In this document: positions 35,170-43,811 of the stretch, one piece after another
Position numbering within the stretch: position 1 is the first letter of the stretch
Layout of the letters: each line of letters begins with the position of its first letter
From: an uncultured Paracoccaceae bacterium
GTDB lineage: Bacteria > Pseudomonadota > Alphaproteobacteria > Rhodobacterales > Rhodobacteraceae
DNA length: 64,000 bases
Direction: 5' to 3'
Assembly (NCBI GenBank): GCA_947503175.1
Contig: CANNCO010000001.1
Span: forward strand, 1,054,001-1,118,000
Notes under the pieces: generated by a model
What the model saw: the letters and a program-made list of their open reading frames with translations, nothing else
Databases searched by the model: none
Told to the model about the DNA's origin: nothing
Made by a program: the position numbers and the translations under genes

Positions 35170-35940
35170 CTACCAGCGCCCCGTCGCAGCCCGCAGGACC
35201 AGGGTCGCGCGTTTGCGGAACTCGGACGGCTCGAGCGTGCCCCCGGCCACGCGGGTTGGGTCGGCCGCGGCGCGCGACAGGACCGGGCCTGCCAGCCATA
35301 TGGCGAACAGTGCCGGGCGGGCGGTCTGTGGCAGGGCATGGCGTGACGCCCGGGCGGCACCGAGCCGCGCAAGCCCCTCGCGGGCCAGCGTCTGAACCGT
35401 ACCGGGGCGGCCATCGGGGAGCGGTTTGCGCCCCCGCGCCTCAAGCTCGGGGATCGCGCGGAACCAGTTCGCGAGGCCCATGGCGTAGCCCGCGTTACGG
35501 ATCACAGGCTGAAGCCCATCCCCTGCCCCGAGCGCCCGGGCAGCAACCCAGAGAAGGCCGCCCGCGGTCGCGTCGATATGCGCCTCGAACGCTGTCTGAT
35601 CTTCGAACGGGTCTTTGCGGGCGTCCCAGCGGCGGGCGGCTGTGGCGGTGTCGAGAATGGAGGCCGCGGTGGCATCGATCACCTCCGAAAGCGGCGTTGC
35701 AACCTCGTGACGGCGGACATCACCGCCCGTGCGGATTTCTTCCAGCACGTCGCGCCACCATTGCAGGCGCATCTCGGCGATCATCGGCTCTTCGGTGAGC
35801 CACGGGGCGCGCGAAACCTCGACATTGAAGGCGTAGATCGGGAACAGGATCGCGCGGGCGTCGGGCGGTGCTGCCATGGTGGCCGCGAACCGATCCGGAT
35901 CGCCCCGGGCGACGAGATCGGCGCAGGCCTGAAGGGTCAT
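35170..35940 (-). CDS. Squalene/phytoene synthase family protein
   Basis: This 256-residue protein has the all-helical isoprenyl synthase fold: LFPIYAFNVEVSRAPWL, MRLQWWRDVLEEI and LANWFRAIPEL are recognisable. The two aspartate-rich motifs of true phytoene synthases are not intact (YAFNVEVSRAP where DXXXD is expected). It is therefore more like the NDUFAF6-type complex I assembly homologues of alphaproteobacteria than a carotenoid enzyme. The start ATG 35940 overlaps the preceding stop (ATGA); a GTG three codons earlier is possible. Last gene of the cimA unit. Confidence 0.82.
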   Translation of the reverse strand: MTLQACADLVARGDPDRFAATMAAPPDARAILFPIYAFNVEVSRAPWLTEEPMIAEMRLQWWRDVLEEIRTGGDVRRHEVATPLSEVIDATAASILDTATAARRWDARKDPFEDQTAFEAHIDATAGGLLWVAARALGAGDGLQPVIRNAGYAMGLANWFRAIPELEARGRKPLPDGRPGTVQTLAREGLARLGAARASRHALPQTARPALFAIWLAGPVLSRAAADPTRVAGGTLEPSEFRKRATLVLRAATGRW

Positions 35941-36656
35941 TTCGGGCACACCACGAAAAGCTCATAGGCGATCTCGTCCGGGGCGGCGCGCCAGAGCGAA
36001 ATCTCACGCTCTGCTTCGGCAATGGCGGCCTCAAGCGCGGCATCCACCGCGCCTGTCCGCAACTCCGCGATACGGTCGGTCATGGGTGTGTAATAAGCCT
36101 CCCACGCCGCGCCGATCACCGTGCGTTGACTAAGGATCTGCCAGCCCCTGTCATCGAGCCGGGCAACGATGGACGACAGATCCTCGATCCCCGGATATTC
36201 TTCCCAGAACGCGCGCGCCTCGGGACTGCGGTCGTCGCCGAGCCAGACCGGTTCGCTGAAGGCGACGGCGCCGTCCGGGGCCAGTTGCGGGCGCCAGATG
36301 TCGAGAAGCTCTGGATAGCCCACGAAATAGGCCGCGCCCGCGCACCAGATCAGATCATAAGGCCCCGAAATCTCGCGGTAATCGCGAAAGTCCACCTGCA
36401 CGCGGTCGCCGAGCTCCCGGGTCGCCGCGCGGGCGGCGTCGACAAAGGACTGGTGGAGTTCGCAGGCGTCGATCCGGGCCTTTGGCCGGGCATGGGCCAG
36501 CACCACGGTGTCGGCCCCCGGGCCACAGGCGGCATCGCAGATGCGCGCCTCTTCCGGAGTCTGCGCGACTTCAAGCGCCCATTCCACGTCTTCGGGCAGT
36601 CCCGGCCCTTCCCGCGGCAGGCCCTGATGGACCGTGAAGAACGGATCCATGGTCAT
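35937..36656 (-). CDS. Class I SAM-dependent methyltransferase
   Basis: This 239-residue methyltransferase has motif I ICDAACGPGADTVVLA, then acidic IDACELHQSFVDAAR, and DLIWCAGAAYFVGYPELL as motif IV. It resembles small-molecule methyltransferases of the UbiE-like kind; the substrate is unknown. The start ATG 36656 overlaps the cimA stop by four bases and its stop overlaps the next start, so three genes are coupled. The longer form beginning at 36689 would overlap cimA by 37 bases and is less likely. Confidence 0.85.
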   Translation of the reverse strand: MTMDPFFTVHQGLPREGPGLPEDVEWALEVAQTPEEARICDAACGPGADTVVLAHARPKARIDACELHQSFVDAARAATRELGDRVQVDFRDYREISGPYDLIWCAGAAYFVGYPELLDIWRPQLAPDGAVAFSEPVWLGDDRSPEARAFWEEYPGIEDLSSIVARLDDRGWQILSQRTVIGAAWEAYYTPMTDRIAELRTGAVDAALEAAIAEAEREISLWRAAPDEIAYELFVVCPK

Positions 36657-38275
36657 GACGACGGCGCCCCGTCGCGCAGGAGTTTCCACGTAATCGCATC
36701 GAGAAGCGCCTCGAAGGACGCATCGACGATGTTCGGGCTGACGCCGACGGTGGCCCAGCGGCGGCCCTGCGCGTCCTCGCTGTCGATCACGACGCGGGTG
36801 ACGGCCTCGGTCCCGCCCTGGGTGATGCGGACCTTGAAATCGACGAGGCGGAGGTCGTCGATATAGCTTTGATAGGGACCCAGATCCTTGGCGAGCGCCT
36901 TGGCCAGTGCGTTGACGGGGCCCCGATCCGAACCGGTCTCGTCCATGGACTCTGACACCGACAGCATCTTGCTGTCGCCGATCTTCACGACGACCACGGC
37001 TTCGGACAGGCTGACCACCTTGTTATACTTGTTCTTGCGGCGCTCGACGGTGACCTTGTAGCGCTTGACCTCGAAATAGGTCGGCAATTGCCCCAGCTCG
37101 GCGCGGGCAAGCAGTTCGAACGACGCCTGCGCGGTGTCGTAGCTGTAGCCTTCGTTCTCGCGCGCCTTGACGGTTTCGAGGATGCGCGATAGCGCCGGAT
37201 CGCCCTTTTCGGCGGTGATGCCCATCTCTCCCAGACGGCGGATCAGGTTCGACTGGCCTGCCTGATTTGACATGGGCACGATGCGGGTGTTTCCGACGAC
37301 GCCTGGATCGATATGTTCGTAGGTCGTGGGATCCTTCTGGATCGCGGAGGCATGAAGCCCGGCCTTATGCGCGAAGGCCGAGGCACCGACATAGGGTGCC
37401 GAGCGCAGAGGCACGCGGTTCAGGATATCGTCAAGCTGGCGCGAGACGCGGGTGAGGTCTTTCAGGGCCTCCGTTGAAATGCCGGTCTCGCAGGTGCTGG
37501 CATAGGGTTCCTTGAGCAGCAGTGTAGGGATCAAAGTGGTTAGGTTCGCGTTACCGCAGCGTTCGCCGAGGCCGTTGAGCGTGCCCTGAATCTGGCGCGC
37601 GCCTGCATCGACGGCCGCAAGGCTTCCCGCGACCGCGTTGCCGGTGTCGTCATGGGTGTGGATGCCAAGGTGGTCGCCGGGGATACCGCCCGCGATGACC
37701 TCGGCGGTGATCCGGCCGATATCGTGGGGGAGCGTTCCGCCATTCGTATCGCAGAGCACGATCCAGCGCGCACCCGCGTCATGGGCGGCCTTCAGGCAGT
37801 CGAGCGCGTAGCCGGGATTGGCGGCGTATCCGTCGAAGAAGTGTTCGGCGTCGAACAGCGCCTCGCGCCCCTGCGCCACCAGATGCGCGATGGAACTGCG
37901 AATGTTTTCAAGGTTTTCGTCCAGCGTGACCCCGAGCGCTCGGGTCACATGGAATTCATGGGTCTTGCCCACAAGGCAGACCGATCCGGTGCCTGCATTC
38001 AGCACTCCGGCGAGGGTTTCGTCGTTTTCCGCCGAACGGCCCGCGCGCTTGGTCATCCCGAAGGCGGTGAAGCGGGCGCGGGTTTCGGGGGGGGTGGCGA
38101 AGAAGGCGTCATCCGTGGGGTTGGCACCGGGCCAGCCGCCTTCGATGTAGTCGAGGCCGAGCGTGTCGAGCATCGCCGCGATCTGGTGTTTCTCGGGGGT
38201 CGAGAACTGGACGCCCTGGGTCTGTTGACCGTCGCGAAGCGTGGTGTCGTAGAGGGTGAGGCGGTGTTTGCTCAT
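36653..38275 (-). CDS. cimA: Citramalate synthase
   Basis: This 540-residue enzyme condenses pyruvate and acetyl-CoA to citramalate, which enters the leucine-type route to 2-oxobutyrate and isoleucine. The N-terminal TIM barrel carries LYDTTLRDGQQTQGV with the metal and catalytic arginine-aspartate, and the HTHDDTGNAVA metal histidines. The linker GASAFAHKAGLHASAI with the catalytic histidine follows, then the LeuA-type regulatory dimer domain at about 415-525. The AKENDSYSYD-type block here reads ARENEGYSYDTA, which is diagnostic for CimA. An array of four 11-base repeats lies 23 bases upstream. Confidence 0.96.
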   Translation of the reverse strand: MSKHRLTLYDTTLRDGQQTQGVQFSTPEKHQIAAMLDTLGLDYIEGGWPGANPTDDAFFATPPETRARFTAFGMTKRAGRSAENDETLAGVLNAGTGSVCLVGKTHEFHVTRALGVTLDENLENIRSSIAHLVAQGREALFDAEHFFDGYAANPGYALDCLKAAHDAGARWIVLCDTNGGTLPHDIGRITAEVIAGGIPGDHLGIHTHDDTGNAVAGSLAAVDAGARQIQGTLNGLGERCGNANLTTLIPTLLLKEPYASTCETGISTEALKDLTRVSRQLDDILNRVPLRSAPYVGASAFAHKAGLHASAIQKDPTTYEHIDPGVVGNTRIVPMSNQAGQSNLIRRLGEMGITAEKGDPALSRILETVKARENEGYSYDTAQASFELLARAELGQLPTYFEVKRYKVTVERRKNKYNKVVSLSEAVVVVKIGDSKMLSVSESMDETGSDRGPVNALAKALAKDLGPYQSYIDDLRLVDFKVRITQGGTEAVTRVVIDSEDAQGRRWATVGVSPNIVDASFEALLDAITWKLLRDGAPSS

Positions 38276-38297
38276 GACTGGTTACCCCGGCGTTCGG

Positions 38298-38341
38298 GGT
38301 ATGCGGAAACCATGCGGAAACCATGTGTATCGGATGCGCAT
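38298..38341 (-). promoter_or_regulatory. Array of four 11-base direct repeats upstream of cimA
   Basis: On the minus strand the units are ATGCGCATCCG, ATACACATGGT, TTCCGCATGGT and TTCCGCATACC. They match the ridA array at 22032-22075 unit by unit and lie at nearly the same distance (23 versus 18 bases) from the start codon. The flanking sequence is not conserved. Confidence 0.6.
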
Positions 38342-38403
38342 GGTTGGTGTGATTCGGGTGTGGCCCGGACGTGATCCGGAGCCTGTTGGTTGCTGGCGTG
38401 GAG

Positions 38404-38560
38404 GTCCCGGATCAGGTCCGGGACTGCGTTATCTGTGAAGGCAACCGCCCGGCGGTACCGCCGGGCAGCACCGCATTCCGGGGTGACTTGCAAGCCGGTC
38501 GAAAACCACACCGCCCGGGACATCGTCCCGGGCAGCGCCCGTCCGCCCCCCCGGGCGGGC
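38404..38560. repeat. Cluster of GC-rich palindromes (REP-like) between cysS and cimA
   Basis: Three perfect and one partial inverted repeats stand in 157 bases: GTCCCGGA-TCAGG-TCCGGGAC (38404-38424), GCCCGGCGG-TA-CCGCCGGGC (38447-38466), GCCCGGGAC-ATC-GTCCCGGGC (38513-38533) and a looser GCCCG...CGGGC at 38537-38560. They follow the cysS stop in the direction of cysS transcription and may end or stabilise its mRNA. No T-run is present. Confidence 0.75.
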
Positions 38561-38609
38561 GCTTCTCGCCCACCCGGCGGACCGGCGCAGCCCTCTGTGG
38601 GGAGCGGAG

Positions 38610-40079
38610 TCATTTGAGGGCCTCCAACTTCATAGGGTCAAACGACGACAGAAGGCGCCATTCGGGACCAGATGGCGTATCTTCAACCTCAACGCCGGCG
38701 TGCACCAGCCCATCGCGGATTTGATCTGCGCGTGCAAAGTCGCGGCTCTTTCTAGCATCTGTTCTTTCAGACAGCAGATGATTGATAAGCCGCTCTATAT
38801 CGGGGTCAGTCGAGTTAGACCGCGAGACGCCCGATGCGCTCAGTTCGGCCAGCCTTTCTGGGCTACCCAGAAGACCGAGCAGCCTTACCGAACCCAGAAG
38901 AGCGTTCGCTGCCTCCACCGAAGGGTCCTTTGCCAGCCGGTGCATAACAGCAATGGCGAGCGGCGTGTTGAGATCATCCGAAAGTGCTTCAATGACTTCC
39001 GGATGGGGAAGATAGGCTTCATGCGTCTGGTAGGTTTCCCAATTCTGCGAGTCAAAGCGCAGGTGAGAGTCTCCCATGTGGCGAAACCAGCCTAGGATGG
39101 TTTTCTCTGCCTCCCTTACCTTCTCCTCCGTCCAGTCCATCGGCTTGCGATAATGCGTCGAGAGCATCACGAAGCGGATCACCTCGCCCGGGACGCCCTG
39201 ATCCAGCAAATCCCGCACGGTGAAGAAGTTGCCCAGGGATTTGGACATCTTCTTGCCCTCGACCTGCAGCATCTCGTTATGCATCCAGACCTTCGCAAAC
39301 CCGTGCCCCATGCAGCGGGACTGGGCGATTTCGTTCTCGTGGTGCGGAAAGATCAGGTCGTTGCCGCCGCCGTGGATGTCGAATTGCGGGCCCAGAAGCT
39401 CGGCTGCCATGGCGGAGCACTCGATATGCCAGCCGGGGCGGCCCCGGCCCCATGGGCTGTCCCAGCCGGGGGTTTCGTCGTCCGATGGCTTCCACAGGAC
39501 GAAATCCATCGGGTCTTCCTTGAAGGGCGCGACCTCGACCCGGGCACCGGCGATCATATCGTCGACCGAGCGGCCCGAGAGCTTGCCGTAGTCTTCATAA
39601 GAACGGACGCGGAACAGGACGTGACCCTCTTTCGCATAGGCGTGGCCCTTCTCGATTAGACCTTCGATCATCGCGATCATGGGCGCGATATATTCGGTCG
39701 CGCGCGGCATATGGGTGGGTTCAAGCGTGCCCAAGGCGGCCATGTCTTCGAGATACCACGCGGTCGTCTCGTCCGAGCGTTCGCGGATCAGGTCCTCCAG
39801 CGTGCCCGGGCGTCCTTCGGCGCGGCGGCGGTGCGCCTCGGCGTTGATCTTGTCATCGACGTCCGTGATGTTGCGCACATAAGTGACGTTTTCCCCCCCG
39901 TATTCGTGACGCAGAAGCCGGTAGAGCGTGTCGAACACCACCGCGGCCCGGCCATTGCCCAGATGCGCCCGGTCATAGACCGTTGGTCCGCAGACATACA
40001 TCGACACCTTGCCCGGAACGATGGGGTTCAGCACCTCTTTCGAGCGTGTCGCGGTGTTGTAAAGCCTGATCTCGGTCAT
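38610..40079 (-). CDS. cysS: Cysteinyl-tRNA synthetase
   Basis: This 489-residue class I aminoacyl-tRNA synthetase shows [15 protein letters not shown] (HIGH-type motif with the first zinc cysteine), later zinc ligands in WHIECSAM and [11 protein letters not shown], and the KMSKS motif [11 protein letters not shown]. The start at ATG 40079 (MTEIRLYN) is standard for the family and has GAAGGGA upstream. The bases encoding the last 100 residues look less GC-rich, which may be local drift. Monocistronic, followed by a palindrome cluster. Confidence 0.97.
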   Translation of the reverse strand: MTEIRLYNTATRSKEVLNPIVPGKVSMYVCGPTVYDRAHLGNGRAAVVFDTLYRLLRHEYGGENVTYVRNITDVDDKINAEAHRRRAEGRPGTLEDLIRERSDETTAWYLEDMAALGTLEPTHMPRATEYIAPMIAMIEGLIEKGHAYAKEGHVLFRVRSYEDYGKLSGRSVDDMIAGARVEVAPFKEDPMDFVLWKPSDDETPGWDSPWGRGRPGWHIECSAMAAELLGPQFDIHGGGNDLIFPHHENEIAQSRCMGHGFAKVWMHNEMLQVEGKKMSKSLGNFFTVRDLLDQGVPGEVIRFVMLSTHYRKPMDWTEEKVREAEKTILGWFRHMGDSHLRFDSQNWETYQTHEAYLPHPEVIEALSDDLNTPLAIAVMHRLAKDPSVEAANALLGSVRLLGLLGSPERLAELSASGVSRSNSTDPDIERLINHLLSERTDARKSRDFARADQIRDGLVHAGVEVEDTPSGPEWRLLSSFDPMKLEALK

Positions 40080-40298
40080 GGAAGTCCCTTCAAGGCGGCG
40101 TCCCTGGCGGTTCGCGCCCGCGGGCTTTAGCAACTTCTTATAACAGAGAAAAGTGGACCGGCCCGCGAACTGATGTCAGCAGGGAATGCAGCAGATAATG
40201 ATCTTGGTCCGTGTCATGGGCGCCGTGATAGCGGAAACGTGGCTTTGTGCCAAGCCCCGGCTATTTTATTCTAAGGGCGCGAAACAGAGGCAGGCGAA

Positions 40299-40922
40299 TT
40301 GATGAAACGGCTCATTCTGACGGCGGTTTGTGCGGTGCTTGCCGCGTCACCCCTTCCGGCGCAGGATCCGCGTGAGGTGCCTGCGGGCACATATGTGCTG
40401 GACCCCGCCCATACGAGCGTGACGTTTTCGGTGGATCATCTGGGGCTGGCGATGTTCACGGCGGGGTTCGACGAGGTGTCGGGGGTGCTGGAGCTCGATC
40501 CTGCCGATCCGGGTGCCGCGCGGGTCGCGGGCGAGGTCGTCGTGGCCTCGCTCGACCTGCCCGATCCGGGGAACGGGTTCTACGATGCGATGATGAGCGA
40601 GACGTTTTTCAGCGCCGAGGCCCATCCGGTGATGGTGTTCACCACCGGCAGCATCACCCTGACCGGCGACGCGACGGCCGAGGTGGCGGGCGATCTGACG
40701 ATCCGGGGAGAGACGGTGCCGGTCGTGTTCGAGGTGCGTGTCGGTACGGGCTATGCGCCCGGGGTGCTTGAGCCGAACGGGCGGATCGGGTTTTCGGCTG
40801 AGACGCAGATCCTGCGCTCGGACTTCGGCATGAGTTTCGGCATTCCCGCGCCCGGCACCGTGCTGGGGGTCGGGGATGCGGTGACGATCCGGATCGAGAC
40901 GGAGTTCACGGGGCCGGGCTAG
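40299..40922 (+). CDS. YceI family periplasmic protein
   Basis: This 207-residue exported protein has signal peptide KRLILTAVCAVLAASPLPAQ and one lipocalin-like YceI barrel: GTYVLDPAHTSVTFSVDHLG, FFSAEAHPVMVFTTGSIT, GDLTIRGETVPVVFEV and RSDFGMSFGIPA. YceI proteins bind isoprenoid quinones or long lipids in the periplasm; the physiological role is unclear. The start may be ATG 40299 or the next codon. Single gene with an AT-rich promoter region (TTTTATTCTAAG) upstream. Confidence 0.92.
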   Translation: MMKRLILTAVCAVLAASPLPAQDPREVPAGTYVLDPAHTSVTFSVDHLGLAMFTAGFDEVSGVLELDPADPGAARVAGEVVVASLDLPDPGNGFYDAMMSETFFSAEAHPVMVFTTGSITLTGDATAEVAGDLTIRGETVPVVFEVRVGTGYAPGVLEPNGRIGFSAETQILRSDFGMSFGIPAPGTVLGVGDAVTIRIETEFTGPG

Positions 40923-40962
40923 CTGCGGTTTACATGGGTGTCGAAGGCGTCATGGGCAGCGG

Positions 40963-41169
40963 TCATTTTTCAAAGGCTCCGCAAACGGGCCGATATGTCG
41001 AGAACCGTTTGATTTGTGCTGCGCCGCCTCCAACTCTGAACTCTTCTGAAGCACCAAGCAGTGCCGCGATTTCACAAGGAATGTCTGTCAAGAAACGTCC
41101 GAGGTCTCTGACTCTCGAACCGCCAATGTCGGCTGTGGCGGGACAAAGCGGGCTTTTGCTGCACCAGCG
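40963..41169 (-). pseudogene. Possible gene remnant, leftward
   Basis: A 68-codon leftward frame between two stops has no start codon, but its translation is protein-like (DIGGSRVRDLGRFLTDIPCE, then IAALLGASEEFRVGGGAAQI). It fills most of the 309-base gap between the YceI gene and the LysR gene. I do not recognise the parent family. It may be the tail of a decayed gene; chance openness cannot be excluded. Confidence 0.35.
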
Positions 41170-41231
41170 TCAACGACTGGTCTCGGCGTTTGACTTCAGG
41201 AACTAACTTGATGGACTACCGCCGGATTTGC

Positions 41232-42152
41232 TCATTGCAAGCCGCCGCGTTCCTCACCTTTTTTGCGTAGTCCGTAACGCTCTTCATCGATCTTGTCGGC
41301 GGCGAAGTCCATGAAACTGCGCACGCGAAGCAAGCTGTGCGCCTCTTGCGATGCAACCAACCACCACGGCGTGTCGAGTTCCGGGGGTGGCGGGAAGCAG
41401 CGGACAAGATCTGGTAACGGGTCGCCGCTCCCGGTCCACAGCAGCCCGACTCCGACGCCGGCTCGGATCATACCGGCCATGTTGGGCACAGAATTGCAGG
41501 TGGCTGCGATCTTGTCTTCGCTGGTATGCGATACGAACCATTTGACGAACCCCAAATGCGCAATTTCCTTGCCGAAGCTGACAATCGCGTGGCTTCGAAG
41601 GTCTTCCATTTTCTCCGGCATACCATGGCTTGCGATATAGTCTTTGGAGCAATAGGCAGACCAGGTGATATCGGGCAGGCGACGGGCGATCAGCGTATCG
41701 CCGACCACTGCATCTGTCGCCCGAAAGGCAATGTCCGCATCCCCGCGTTCGAGACTGACCTGCGTTTCTGCTGAGAGGTTCTCGAACCTCACCTCGGGGT
41801 GGAGCGTCCGGTACGCCATCATAATTGGACTGATAATATGCGTCATCAGCGCCTCGGGTGCAGTCACGCGGATGGCACCGGACAGATCGCGATTGAGACG
41901 CTCGGCTTCGGCTGCAATGTCGAGAGAGGCCTGTTCCAGCGTCTCCGCCCTTGCCAGCAATGCCTTGCCTTGCGGCGTTAGGGAATATCCGCGGGTGTCA
42001 CGCATGAACAGGGTCAGTTGCAACCCATGCTCCAGCGCCTGAATACGTCGGCTGACGGTTGTGTTGTTGATATTCAGCTGCCGGGACGCAGCCAGTGTTG
42101 AGCCTTCGCGCGCCACTGCCAGGAAGATGCGGATGTCACTCCAGTCATACAT
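41232..42152 (-). CDS. LysR family transcriptional regulator
   Basis: This 306-residue regulator has the N-terminal winged helix-turn-helix at residues about 4-62 (DIRIFLAVAREGSTLAASRQ, then NNTTVSRRIQALE). An effector-binding domain at about 92-290 follows (GAIRVTAPEALMTHIISPIM). It most resembles the single-target GcvA/DsdC-like groups with a short C-terminus. It is divergent from the sulfotransferase gene with 126 bases between starts and is its likely regulator. A perfect TCTGCA...TGCAGA palindrome lies 20 bases before its ATG. Codon use is less GC-rich than in surrounding housekeeping genes. Confidence 0.92.
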   Translation of the reverse strand: MYDWSDIRIFLAVAREGSTLAASRQLNINNTTVSRRIQALEHGLQLTLFMRDTRGYSLTPQGKALLARAETLEQASLDIAAEAERLNRDLSGAIRVTAPEALMTHIISPIMMAYRTLHPEVRFENLSAETQVSLERGDADIAFRATDAVVGDTLIARRLPDITWSAYCSKDYIASHGMPEKMEDLRSHAIVSFGKEIAHLGFVKWFVSHTSEDKIAATCNSVPNMAGMIRAGVGVGLLWTGSGDPLPDLVRCFPPPPELDTPWWLVASQEAHSLLRVRSFMDFAADKIDEERYGLRKKGEERGGLQ

Positions 42153-42171
42153 GACCCAAGAATAGCATGGC

Positions 42172-42187
42172 TCTGCAAAAATGCAGA
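42172..42187. promoter_or_regulatory. Palindrome in LysR/sulfotransferase divergent promoter, probable LysR-type operator
   Basis: TCTGCA-AAAA-TGCAGA is a perfect inverted repeat between the divergent genes, close to the regulator start, where LysR proteins typically bind for autorepression and activation of the divergent target. Confidence 0.5.
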
Positions 42188-42278
42188 ATGGTTCTCGATC
42201 TTGATGGATAGGCCGCAGGTGGCCCGCTCAATATCGTAGTGGTCATTCCTCGGAATTCCAAAAACAGGGAGAAGGAAG

Positions 42279-43181
42279 ATGGACACAATAACCACACAAA
42301 AAGCCCCACACAAAACCCGCGATATTCAAAATCACCATATGGATTCAACAATCTGGGACAGTTTCACTTTTCGTGATGACGATATCATCGTGGCAAGCTA
42401 CGCCAAGGCAGGCACGACTTGGACACAGCAGATCATCGGCCAGCTCATTTTCGATGGGCGCACCGAACCTGTGGTGGGACAAGTCAGTCCTTGGGTCGAT
42501 CTGCGTGTGGCTCCGCCAGAAGTGAAGTTGCCGATGCTTGAGGCACAGACGCATCGGCGGTTTCTCAAAACACATCTGCCCGTCGATGCGCTCGTCTTCT
42601 CGCCCAAGGTCAAATACGTTTATGTCGCCCGCGACGGTCGTGACTTGATGTGGAGCCTGCACAACCATCATTACAACGCGAATGACCAGTTCTTTTCCGT
42701 CATCAACGACACGCCCGGCCGCGTCGGCCCTGCGTTGGACCGCGCGCCCGAAGATCCGGTCGCCTACTTCCGCGAATGGCTTGATGGGGATGGCTATCCG
42801 TTCTGGTCCCTTTGGGAGAACATGCGTAGCTGGTGGGCGATCCGTGACTTGCCCAACGTACTGATGGTACATTTCAACGACCTGAAGGCCGACATGGACG
42901 GCGAGATCCGGCGCATCGCCGACTTCCTGGACATAGCCCCGACCAACTGGGACGCGATCCTTGATCATTGCTCATTCGATCATATGAAGGCGAACGCCGA
43001 TGCCATGGCCCCGATGGGAGGGGCACTTTGGGAGGGCGGCGGGGCGACCTTCATCAACAAGGGCACGAATGGCCGTTGGCAAGCAAGCCTGCCTGCCGCC
43101 GACAGTGCCGCCTACGAGGCCCGGGCCGTTGCCGAATTGGGCGAGGAATGCGCCGCGTGGATGATGAACGGTCGTCGTTGA
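42279..43181 (+). CDS. Sulfotransferase domain protein (PAPS-dependent type)
   Basis: This 300-residue cytosolic-type sulfotransferase (Sulfotransfer_1) has the 5'-phosphosulfate loop YAKAGTTWTQQI (residues 41-52), FLKTHLP with the catalytic-histidine region at 96-102, the 3'-phosphate motif VARDGRDLMWSLHNH at 116-130 and the C-terminal NKGTNGRW matching the RKGXXGDW signature. The product would move sulfate from PAPS to an alcohol or phenol; the acceptor is unknown. A strong GGGAGAAGG ribosome binding site precedes ATG 42279. Such genes are sporadic in Rhodobacteraceae, and this one lies in a patch with gene remnants. Confidence 0.92.
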   Translation: MDTITTQKAPHKTRDIQNHHMDSTIWDSFTFRDDDIIVASYAKAGTTWTQQIIGQLIFDGRTEPVVGQVSPWVDLRVAPPEVKLPMLEAQTHRRFLKTHLPVDALVFSPKVKYVYVARDGRDLMWSLHNHHYNANDQFFSVINDTPGRVGPALDRAPEDPVAYFREWLDGDGYPFWSLWENMRSWWAIRDLPNVLMVHFNDLKADMDGEIRRIADFLDIAPTNWDAILDHCSFDHMKANADAMAPMGGALWEGGGATFINKGTNGRWQASLPAADSAAYEARAVAELGEECAAWMMNGRR

Positions 43182-43331
43182 TCTGAACGGTCAGTGGCCC
43201 CCGGGTCACCGGCCATCCCACTCGTCCAAAAGGCATAGTCCAATGACCCCCCATTTTTTGACATCTGCGCAGCGGGCGTTTTGACGGTGGCTGTCGCTTC
43301 GAGCTCTTATTCTGAAGCACAAGAAACAATC

Positions 43332-43531
43332 ATGATCGTCACCCACGAAGTCGAAGACTTTGATCGCTGGAAAGAGGTATTCGACGGCGCAATCGCGACA
43401 CGACGCAGTGTCGGTGAGATGAGCGCGCACGCACGTTTGCGCACGGACCGGCCCTTGCCAACGGCATGGTTGCAGCGGGCGTCATCTCAACACCAACCTT
43501 TACGTTCGTTCCGGTGGAGCGAAGCAACTGA
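43332..43531 (+). pseudogene. Frameshifted remnant of an ABM/dimeric alpha-beta barrel-like protein
   Basis: The first part (ATG 43332, MIVTHEVEDFDRWKEVFDGA) has the start of small stress-type ferredoxin-fold proteins (KVADYDAWRPVYD pattern). From ATG 43466 another frame, shifted by two, reads MVAAGVISTPTFTFVPVERSN and stops at 43529-43531, matching the family's ending (AAMEAAGV...). About 20 residues of the middle are missing. Together this looks like one small gene broken by deletion and frameshift. Confidence 0.55.
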
Positions 43532-43811
43532 CGGCATACGGATCCGCAGGGACACATCTAGGTCTCAGAAATACCTTGGCCCAACTTAGCGAAGGCATAA
43601 AGCAGACATTGGTGCAGCGCGCAGCATCCGTCGAAGAAGGCTCAGAGCGGATATCTTAGCTTTGCAGGACGAACGGACCGACGCGTCCCATTTCAGACTT
43701 TGACCGGAGCGACCGGCCAGGACATTGCCCGACCCTCTCAATGGGAGGCGTCGGGCTGGCGACCCGTCACTGCCAAAGGCACAGGCGCCCTGCCGGGACA
43801 AGGCCGGATAT
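43532..43811. other. Gene-poor stretch before rnpB
   Basis: About 280 bases (about 630 from the end of the sulfotransferase gene, with the remnant at 43332-43531 inside). A leftward 71-codon frame at 43586-43801 has no ribosome binding site and no recognised family. This is the 3' side of rnpB; no intrinsic terminator with a T-run is evident. Confidence 0.4.

Noticed and set aside
43586-43801. Leftward 71-codon frame next to rnpB
   Set aside because: No ribosome binding site or recognised family; may be decayed sequence but evidence is too thin for a gene.
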